NCBI GenBank assembly: GCA_038240295.1
Contig: JBBSDW010000042.1
Coordinates: forward strand, 1 to 20,964
DNA length: 20,964 bases
Reading direction: 5' to 3'
Origin: JABDDM01 sp038240295
GTDB lineage: Bacteria > Bacteroidota > Ignavibacteria > Palsa-1295
This document shows positions 15,674 through 20,964 of the stretch, in pieces. Both the position numbers and the translations under genes were made by a program. The notes under the pieces were generated by a model. That model worked only from the letters and a program-made list of their open reading frames with translations. It was not told the DNA's origin and made no database searches. Numbering within the stretch: the first letter of the stretch is position 1; each line of letters opens with the position of its first letter.

Positions 15674-16078
15674 ATGGCTTATTCAGAAAAAGTAATCGAT
15701 CATTATTCGAATCCGCGCAATGTCGGAACCCTCGACCCGAGCGACCCATCAGTTGGGACCGGTCTTGTTGGTGCACCCGAATGCGGCGACGTCATGCGTT
15801 TGCAGCTTAAGATCAACGACGTAACTGGCGTGATCGAAGATGCAAAGTTCAAGACGTTCGGCTGCGGCTCGGCGATCGCTTCGAGTTCGCTTGCGACCGA
15901 AATGATCAAGGGCATGTCGGTCGATAAGGCGTTCGAGATCAAGAACACCGAGATCGTCAAAGAACTCAACCTGCCGCCAGTGAAGATCCACTGCTCGGTA
16001 TTGGCCGAAGATGCGATCAAAGCAGCGATCGCCGATTATCGCACAAAGCAGGAAGCCTTGCATAAGGTCCCTGCCTAA
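15674..16078 (+). CDS. iscU: Iron-sulfur cluster scaffold IscU
   Basis: This is a 134-residue scaffold on which new [2Fe-2S] clusters are built from IscS sulfur. All key residues are present: Cys37 and Asp39 in GAPECGDVM, Cys64 in KTFGCGSAIASSS, and His106-Cys107 in VKIHCSVLAEDAI. The HscA recognition motif LPPVK is intact at 100-104, which agrees with the hscA and hscB genes downstream. The N-terminus AYSEKVIDHYSNPRNVG is typical of the family. The length is close to the 128 residues of E. coli IscU, with a few extra C-terminal residues. A strong GGAGG precedes the ATG, and iscA follows after 22 bases. Confidence 0.98.
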   Translation: MAYSEKVIDHYSNPRNVGTLDPSDPSVGTGLVGAPECGDVMRLQLKINDVTGVIEDAKFKTFGCGSAIASSSLATEMIKGMSVDKAFEIKNTEIVKELNLPPVKIHCSVLAEDAIKAAIADYRTKQEALHKVPA

Positions 16079-16100
16079 GATTTAAGAAAGGAAACAGACT

Positions 16101-16505
16101 ATGTCACTTACAGAAGTAATGGCGCCACCGTCTTTTGAAGAGACGACCGTCGAAAAGGCCTTCGAGAATATCAACGAGGAGATCGTTGTGACCGAAAAGG
16201 CGAAGATGGAAATCAAGAAGATCATGGATGCCAACAAGATCCCCGATACCTACGGCTTACGCGTTGGGGTAAAGGGCGGTGGTTGCTCCGGATTGTCATA
16301 TTCACTTGGCTTCGATACGGAAGCTCACGAAGGCGACAAGACGCTCGTGATCGACGGTGTAAGGATCTTCGTCGATCCGAAGTCGCTCTTCTATCTTTCA
16401 GGCACCCATCTCGATTTTACGGATGGACTGAACGGCAGGGGATTCGTCTTCAATAACCCCAACGCAGCGAAGACCTGCGGTTGCGGAAGCTCGTTCGGAG
16501 TATAA
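16101..16505 (+). CDS. iscA: HesB/IscA family A-type iron-sulfur carrier
   Basis: This is a 134-residue A-type carrier that accepts clusters from IscU and delivers them to apoproteins. The core starts at about residue 28 (EIVVTEKAKMEIKKI). The three cluster cysteines are Cys62 in KGGGCSGLSY and Cys126 and Cys128 in TCGCGSSF near the end. An N-terminal extension of about 25 acidic residues precedes the core, longer than in E. coli IscA (107 residues); its role is unknown. An AAAGGA stretch at 16087-16092 is a plausible ribosome-binding site eight bases before the ATG. IscA, ErpA and SufA cannot be separated by motif alone, so the symbol rests on position in the operon. Confidence 0.95.
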   Translation: MSLTEVMAPPSFEETTVEKAFENINEEIVVTEKAKMEIKKIMDANKIPDTYGLRVGVKGGGCSGLSYSLGFDTEAHEGDKTLVIDGVRIFVDPKSLFYLSGTHLDFTDGLNGRGFVFNNPNAAKTCGCGSSFGV

Positions 16506-16520
16506 CGTAAACAAAGCAAG

Positions 16521-17147
16521 ATGAGCGTTGACGCAAACGAGAGTTCGCTTCTCGATCATTTTGCTTTGTTTGGTATTCCGAGAAAACTCAGCATCGATGC
16601 CAAAAAGCTCGAGGCTCGCTTTCACACGCTGCAGATGGCGTCTCACCCAGATAAATTTTCTGGAAGCGACCCAAAAGCAGCCGAACTCGCCGAAGATACC
16701 TCGGCCACGATCAACAAGGCCTACCGCGTGCTTCGCGAGCCGATCGCGAGATTGCGCTACTTGCTTGGACTCTATGGCTATTCCGTAGTTAGTTCGAAAG
16801 CGGTACCGCAATCGTTGCTCATGTCGGTGATGGAAGCGCAGGAGTCGATAGGGGAGTACGAGTCGGCGCTCACTCCACAAAAAAAGGAGAACGCGGGGGT
16901 TGCACTCGCAGCGCTCAGCACCGGTTTGGATGCCAAACTTTCGGCGATCACTGATTCACGCAAAAAGCTGAGCACCGAGTGGGACAGTACAAGTGACCAC
17001 GCTCAGAGCCGGGATCAATTGAGCGAGCGTGATAAGAGCACCCTCGATCAACTCGTAAAGCTCCTCGCGGAGCGGGCGTATATCGAGACGCTAAGCGCCT
17101 CCATTCGCAATACGCTTGCAGGCGAGTCTTCGATGGTCAGGCACTAA
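16521..17147 (+). CDS. hscB: HscB, J-domain co-chaperone for HscA
   Basis: This is a 208-residue J-domain protein that delivers IscU to HscA and stimulates its ATPase. The N-terminal J domain covers about residues 8-85, with the HPD tripeptide at 42-44 (MASHPDKFSG) and INKAYRVLREPIARLRYLLGL. This pattern, including the start SLLDHFALFGIPRKLSID, is HscB rather than DnaJ. The C-terminal half (about 95-205) is the helical IscU-binding domain, with long charged helices. It is somewhat longer than E. coli HscB (171 residues), the extra length lying between the C-terminal helices. The gene follows iscA by 15 bases. Confidence 0.95.
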   Translation: MSVDANESSLLDHFALFGIPRKLSIDAKKLEARFHTLQMASHPDKFSGSDPKAAELAEDTSATINKAYRVLREPIARLRYLLGLYGYSVVSSKAVPQSLLMSVMEAQESIGEYESALTPQKKENAGVALAALSTGLDAKLSAITDSRKKLSTEWDSTSDHAQSRDQLSERDKSTLDQLVKLLAERAYIETLSASIRNTLAGESSMVRH

Positions 17148-17176
17148 CGTATTGATTCTCACACCCATTAGTCCAC

Positions 17177-17767
17177 GTGGCGGAAAACGCAACATACATT
17201 CGACAGTCTTTTCTTGAAGCCGCCAGTTCGCTCGAACGTTTTATTGGTGTACCGAACAATCTTGCGCTTGTAGAGGAGTTCGTAGAACTGCTCGCTTCGA
17301 GTTTCAGGAGTGGTAACAAGATTTATTCAGCGGGCAATGGCGGAAGTCATTGCGACGCGATGCATTTTGCCGAAGAGTGGACCGGGCGCTATCGCAAGGA
17401 TCGCGAGCCGATGCCTGCGATGGCATTCAGCGATGTTTCGCATATTACCTGTACGTCGAATGATTACGGCTTCGAGCACATCTTCGAGCGGATGGTGCAG
17501 GCGTTCGGGGGCAGCGGTGATATTTTTCTCGCGATCACGACCTCCGGCAACAGCAAGAATCTTATTCTTGCGGCCGAGGCGGCGAAAGCAAAAGGGATGC
17601 GTGTTGTTGGATTGCTCGGCAAAGGCGGCGGTGCGATAAAAGCGTTGTGCGATATCGCGATCGTCGTGCCCGGCGAGACGAGCGACCGCATCCAGGAACT
17701 GCATATCAAGATCATTCATATCGTCATCGAGTGTGTTGAGCGGCAGTTGTTTCCGCAGCTTTACTAA
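17177..17767 (+). CDS. gmhA: Sedoheptulose-7-phosphate isomerase GmhA
   Basis: This is a 196-residue SIS-domain protein that converts sedoheptulose 7-phosphate to D-glycero-D-manno-heptose 7-phosphate, the first step of ADP-heptose synthesis. The segment SAGNGGSHCDAMHFAEEWTG (51-70) is nearly the same as in E. coli GmhA, as are SDVSHITC, TTSGNSKNLI and DRIQELHIKIIHI. Glu66 and His181 correspond to the catalytic E. coli Glu65 and His180. The start is a GTG at 17177, placed to match the family N-terminus; no Shine-Dalgarno site is evident. It is wedged between hscB and hscA, with gaps of 29 and 20 bases, although it has no known role in iron-sulfur assembly. Its product could feed the GT9 enzyme encoded upstream. 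Confidence 0.96.
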   Translation: MAENATYIRQSFLEAASSLERFIGVPNNLALVEEFVELLASSFRSGNKIYSAGNGGSHCDAMHFAEEWTGRYRKDREPMPAMAFSDVSHITCTSNDYGFEHIFERMVQAFGGSGDIFLAITTSGNSKNLILAAEAAKAKGMRVVGLLGKGGGAIKALCDIAIVVPGETSDRIQELHIKIIHIVIECVERQLFPQLY

Positions 17768-17787
17768 TGTCACGCCACGTTTAGTCT

Positions 17788-19683
17788 ATGCCCCTTCAGA
17801 TATCGCTACCGAATCAGTCCGCGAATGCGTCACCAGGGCGCGTCGTCGGCATTGATCTCGGCACCACGAATTCCCTTGTTGCATACGTCGATCAGGGTAT
17901 CCCGAAAGTCATCGCCGGTACCGATGGCGGAATTGTGCCCTCGGTCGTTACGCTCGATGATAACGGAAATGTCGTTGCTGTAGGAGTGAAGGCGAAGAGG
18001 CATGCGCTCGCCGACGCTGCGCATACGGTTTATTCCGTCAAGCGTTTGATGGGCAAGTCTTATCAGGATGTCAAGAAAGAATCGGGACTATTAACCTACA
18101 GGCTTTCGCCCGACGAAGGTCTCGTTCGAATTCAGATCGGCAAGAAGCTTTTTACTCCGATCGAACTGAGCGCCTTCGTCCTCAAAGAATTAAAGAAGCG
18201 CGCTGAAGATTTTTTTGGCGAGACAGTTACGAAGGCTGTCATCACTGTACCGGCCTATTTCAACGACGCACAACGCCACGCAACGAAAGATGCCGGTAGG
18301 CTCGCTGGGCTTGATGTCCTTCGCATTGTTAATGAACCGACAGCCGCAGCGCTTGCCTACGGTCTTGACAAGTCGAAGCAGGGGATCATCGCAGTCTATG
18401 ATCTTGGCGGTGGCACCTTCGATATTTCGATCCTGAAGCTTTCGAACGGCGTCTTCGAAGTCCTCTCGACGAATGGTGATACCTATCTCGGCGGTGACGA
18501 CATCGACCGTCGATTGATGGAGCTATTCATCACGCAGATCAAGCACATGGAGCCGCTCTTCGATCCGAATGGCGAACAGCTTCAACAGATAAAATCCGTT
18601 GCCGAGCAAGCGAAGATCGACTTGTCGGTCAAGCATAGTGTCATGATTTCGATCGACATTCCCTCCGCCAATGTCGCCTATCGCCGAAATCTTACTCGCG
18701 CAGAACTTGAAACCATCACGCGCAGCATCGTCGATCGCACTCGGCAGCCATGCGAGCAAGCCATCAAAGATGCACTCATCGATGTCGATGAGATCGACGA
18801 AGTCGTGCTTGTTGGTGGATCGACGCGCATGCCTGCTGTCAGGAGTCTTGTCCAACAGATCTTCAAACAGAAGCCGCACGATGAGCTAAATCCTGATGAA
18901 ACGGTAGCCCTCGGCGCCGCAGTGCAGGCCAATGTACTGGCGGGCCAGATGAAGGACGTGCTGCTGCTTGACGTGACGCCGCTCTCGCTCGGAATCGAAA
19001 CAGTTGGCGGCATGATGTCGACGATCATCTCCCGCAACACAACGCTTCCGACCAAGGCGACCGAGACCTACACGACGTTTGTCGATAATCAAACCGGCGT
19101 CGAAATCAATGTGTATCAAGGCGAGCGCGATTTTGTTCGCGACAATCGTAAGCTTGCGGAGTTCACGCTCAAAGGCATTCCACCACTACCGGCTGGTGCA
19201 GCAAAGTTCGAAGTGACATTCCTGATCGACGCTGATGGCATTTTGCATGTCAGCGCTAAGGAGGTCCACACCGAGATCGCCCACGAAGTTGAAGTGAAGC
19301 CTTCTTATGGATTGACCGATGAAGAGATCGAGCGGATGCTGCGCGAGTCGGTGATCTATGCTTCGCAGGATATCGGCGAACGCCGAATTGCCGAGGCAAA
19401 GACGGAAGGCCAGCGCATTCTCACTGCGACGGAAAAAGTACTCGGACAATTGCGTCGCGGAGAGATCGTGATCACGCCGCAGCGGTTGCAATCGCTGAAC
19501 GTGGCTGCCGTCATCGATGCGCTCTATGCGCTCAGGCGTGTCGTGCAATCGGAAGATGCCGCAGCGATCAACGAGCAGGTAAAAGCGCTCGAAAAAGCAA
19601 CCGAACCGCTTGCACAGGAGATCATGAACGCAAGTGTTTCGGAAGTGCTCGAAGGCAAGAACGTCGCTGAGATCGCAACCTGA
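17788..19683 (+). CDS. hscA: HscA, specialised Hsp70 of iron-sulfur cluster assembly
   Basis: This is a 631-residue Hsp70-class chaperone that uses ATP to release or transfer clusters from IscU. ATPase motifs are GIDLGTTNSLVA (21-32), YDLGGGTFDISIL and VVLVGGSTRMPAVR. The linker is DVLLLDVTPLSLGIETVGG, followed by a beta substrate-binding domain and a helical lid. Distinction from DnaK rests on the HscA-like N-terminal extension ahead of the ATPase motif, a C-terminus without the acidic EEVD-like DnaK tail, and the neighbours hscB, fdx and iscX; the IscU LPPVK target is also present. The length is close to E. coli HscA (616 residues). The start ATG at 17788 follows gmhA by 20 bases. Confidence 0.95.
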   Translation: MPLQISLPNQSANASPGRVVGIDLGTTNSLVAYVDQGIPKVIAGTDGGIVPSVVTLDDNGNVVAVGVKAKRHALADAAHTVYSVKRLMGKSYQDVKKESGLLTYRLSPDEGLVRIQIGKKLFTPIELSAFVLKELKKRAEDFFGETVTKAVITVPAYFNDAQRHATKDAGRLAGLDVLRIVNEPTAAALAYGLDKSKQGIIAVYDLGGGTFDISILKLSNGVFEVLSTNGDTYLGGDDIDRRLMELFITQIKHMEPLFDPNGEQLQQIKSVAEQAKIDLSVKHSVMISIDIPSANVAYRRNLTRAELETITRSIVDRTRQPCEQAIKDALIDVDEIDEVVLVGGSTRMPAVRSLVQQIFKQKPHDELNPDETVALGAAVQANVLAGQMKDVLLLDVTPLSLGIETVGGMMSTIISRNTTLPTKATETYTTFVDNQTGVEINVYQGERDFVRDNRKLAEFTLKGIPPLPAGAAKFEVTFLIDADGILHVSAKEVHTEIAHEVEVKPSYGLTDEEIERMLRESVIYASQDIGERRIAEAKTEGQRILTATEKVLGQLRRGEIVITPQRLQSLNVAAVIDALYALRRVVQSEDAAAINEQVKALEKATEPLAQEIMNASVSEVLEGKNVAEIAT

Positions 19684-19739
19684 GCCATAAGCAACGCACA
19701 AAATTTGCCACCACTAATCATACGTAAAAGCTTCGTTTC

Positions 19740-20075
19740 ATGCCCACAGTGACTTTTTTGCCGATGAACGTGAAATGCGAAGCGCTCGTAGGCGAAAGCA
19801 TTCTCGACGTTGCGCTCGCGCACGATGTAGATCTTCAGCATAATTGCGGAGGGGTCTGCGCTTGTTCGACTTGTCACGTACACATTCGCAAAGGTGAAGA
19901 AGCTTTGCCCGAAATGGAAGACGATGAAGCCGACCAATTGGATGAGGCGGAGGGATTATCACTTGAATCCCGGCTTGGCTGCCAGGCAAAGATCGTCGAG
20001 GATGTCGACTTGATTGTCGATATCCCGCAGCTCAATCCCGCGATCGCAAAGTTGTTTCACGAAGGCGCTCACTGA
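19740..20075 (+). CDS. fdx: ISC-type [2Fe-2S] ferredoxin
   Basis: This is a 111-residue adrenodoxin-like ferredoxin that supplies electrons for cluster assembly on IscU. The ligands are Cys36, Cys42 and Cys45 (CX5CX2C, in HNCGGVCACSTCHVHI) and Cys81 in SRLGCQAKI. An additional Cys40 sits inside the loop, as in other ISC ferredoxins. An acidic helix (EEALPEMEDDEADQLDEAEG) is the partner-docking face of the family. The C-terminus lacks any extra domain. It lies 56 bases after hscA and is followed after 40 bases by iscX, matching the proteobacterial hscA-fdx-iscX order. Confidence 0.97.
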   Translation: MPTVTFLPMNVKCEALVGESILDVALAHDVDLQHNCGGVCACSTCHVHIRKGEEALPEMEDDEADQLDEAEGLSLESRLGCQAKIVEDVDLIVDIPQLNPAIAKLFHEGAH

Positions 20076-20115
20076 CCTTCGTAAGTTCGCCATAGGTAAT
20101 CGGAGCAATTCGCGT

Positions 20116-20319
20116 ATGGAATGGTCAGATCTGGAAGATATCGGCATCGCGCTTCAGGAGGCTCATCCTGACGTCGATCCGCTTACCATACGTTTCACCG
20201 ATTTGCTCCGATGGGTCGGAGAGCTTCCAGAGTTTACCGATGACCTTCATTCGGTCAATGAGAAGAAACTCGAGGCAGTACAGATGGCGTGGTACGAAGA
20301 GTGGAAGGATGCTCAATGA
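20116..20319 (+). CDS. iscX: IscX, small acidic ISC accessory protein
   Basis: This is a 67-residue acidic protein matching the IscX (YfhJ) family: MEWSDLEDIGIALQEAHPDV, then DPLTIRFTDLLRWVGEL, NEKKLEAVQMAWYEEW. IscX binds IscS and iron and tunes the rate of cluster formation. The start is the ATG at 20116, because it gives the family N-terminus with Trp at position 3 and has GGAG about ten bases upstream. The same frame is open back to 20014, but the extra 34 residues would overlap fdx and have no family counterpart. It is the last recognisable ISC gene. Confidence 0.93.
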   Translation: MEWSDLEDIGIALQEAHPDVDPLTIRFTDLLRWVGELPEFTDDLHSVNEKKLEAVQMAWYEEWKDAQ

Positions 20320-20372
20320 GTTTTCGGTTTGTATTTTAGTGTTGTAGTAGCCCAAAGGATCGATAGTTTTTG

Positions 20373-20964
20373 ATGACCGATCAGGCCCGCATTCCGTTGT
20401 TCCCGCTTGGCGTGGTGCTCTTTCCACAGTCACGCATCCCGCTGCATATTTTCGAAGATCGCTATAAAAAGCTGATCGACGAAGCGATGCAATCGAATTC
20501 CGTTTTTGGGATCAATTATGTCGAAGAGGATCGTCTGCATTCGGTTGGCTGTGCAGCGCATGTTGTCGAAGTGACCGAGCGCCATCCCGACGGCGAGATC
20601 GACGTCGTCACCGAAGGCGACCGCCGGTACGAAGTAGTCGAACTCGAGCAGAATGGGCCCGATCAGCTTTCCTATGCTATCGTTCGATGGCTCGATGATG
20701 TCGCCGAAGAGCGCGACGAAAAACTTACGGACGAAACGATCGAGCTCTTTAACGAACTTACCCGCATCGCATACAAAGGCTCCATCGATCCGCTCGATGA
20801 GTCGATTTGGGCCATGCCCGAAAAATTGCCTTCGTTCAAGATCGCTCAAAAATCGGGACTCGAAGCGCCGCAGCGACAGGCCCTGCTTTCGATCACTAGT
20901 GAGAACGAGCGCCTGACGATGCTCCATAATTTTCTCGCGCAGCTTTTGCCGAAGGTCAAGGAGA
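20373..20964 (+). CDS. LON substrate-binding domain protein, 3' end outside window
   Basis: The frame opens at ATG 20373 and is still open at the window end, giving 197 complete codons. The start MTDQARIPLFPLGVVLFP, then PLHIFEDRYKKLIDEAM and VVTEGDRRYEVVEL, is the PUA-like N-terminal domain of Lon, found alone in many bacteria as a protein of about 200-220 residues without ATPase or protease parts. The final visible helices, around SENERLTMLHNFLAQLLPKV, correspond to the end of that domain, so little is likely missing. The biochemical role of the stand-alone form is unknown. It follows iscX by 53 bases and may or may not belong to the ISC transcript. A larger Lon-type protease cannot be excluded until the 3' end is seen. 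Confidence 0.85.
   Translation, partial: MTDQARIPLFPLGVVLFPQSRIPLHIFEDRYKKLIDEAMQSNSVFGINYVEEDRLHSVGCAAHVVEVTERHPDGEIDVVTEGDRRYEVVELEQNGPDQLSYAIVRWLDDVAEERDEKLTDETIELFNELTRIAYKGSIDPLDESIWAMPEKLPSFKIAQKSGLEAPQRQALLSITSENERLTMLHNFLAQLLPKVKE

Noticed and set aside
20014..20115. N-terminal extension of iscX
   Set aside because: It overlaps fdx, and IscX proteins begin at the residue corresponding to ATG 20116.

Overview
The window is a densely packed, almost entirely plus-strand bacterial segment of moderate GC. The gene content suggests a Gram-negative diderm of the Bacteroidota/Chlorobiota (FCB) side of the tree: large DUF2723 membrane proteins, a YfhO-type membrane protein, heptose genes, and Shine-Dalgarno sites that are mostly weak or absent. 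A Kapabacteria-like or related lineage is my guess from protein flavour only; no rRNA gene or marker tree is available here.

Layout. Positions 1-2380 carry a housekeeping block: the 3' end of lepA, lepB (signal peptidase I) and hemW. Positions 2482-12746 hold a cell-surface glycosylation cluster. It starts with two tandem ~1000-residue DUF2723 proteins, the bacterial relatives of the eukaryotic O-mannosyltransferase TMEM260. These are followed by a DPM1/ALG5-like family 2 glycosyltransferase, a YfhO family membrane protein and a family 9 (heptosyltransferase-like) glycosyltransferase. The last genes abut or overlap by a few bases, as in one transcript. A plausible reading is that the family 2 enzyme makes a polyprenyl-phosphate sugar, which the membrane GT-C type enzymes use on the periplasmic side.

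Positions 12871-20319 form a complete iron-sulfur cluster (ISC) assembly operon in the classical proteobacterial order: iscR-like, iscS, iscU, iscA, hscB, hscA, fdx, iscX. The order is interrupted at three points. A ~480-bp element with 31-bp inverted repeats, encoding a 23S-rRNA-intervening-sequence-type four-helix bundle protein, lies between iscR and iscS. An unrecognised protein with an Ala/Pro-rich tail lies between iscS and iscU. A gmhA sedoheptulose-7-phosphate isomerase gene lies between hscB and hscA. The window closes with the first ~197 codons of a stand-alone LON substrate-binding-domain protein.

The most interesting points are the putative bacterial O-mannosylation-like module, the intervening-sequence-like mobile element sitting in intergenic DNA with an amber codon in its gene, and the uncharacterised protein inside the ISC operon. 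No rRNA, tRNA, CRISPR array or convincing rho-independent terminator was seen. No gene-free stretch exceeds about 125 bases outside the inverted-repeat element.
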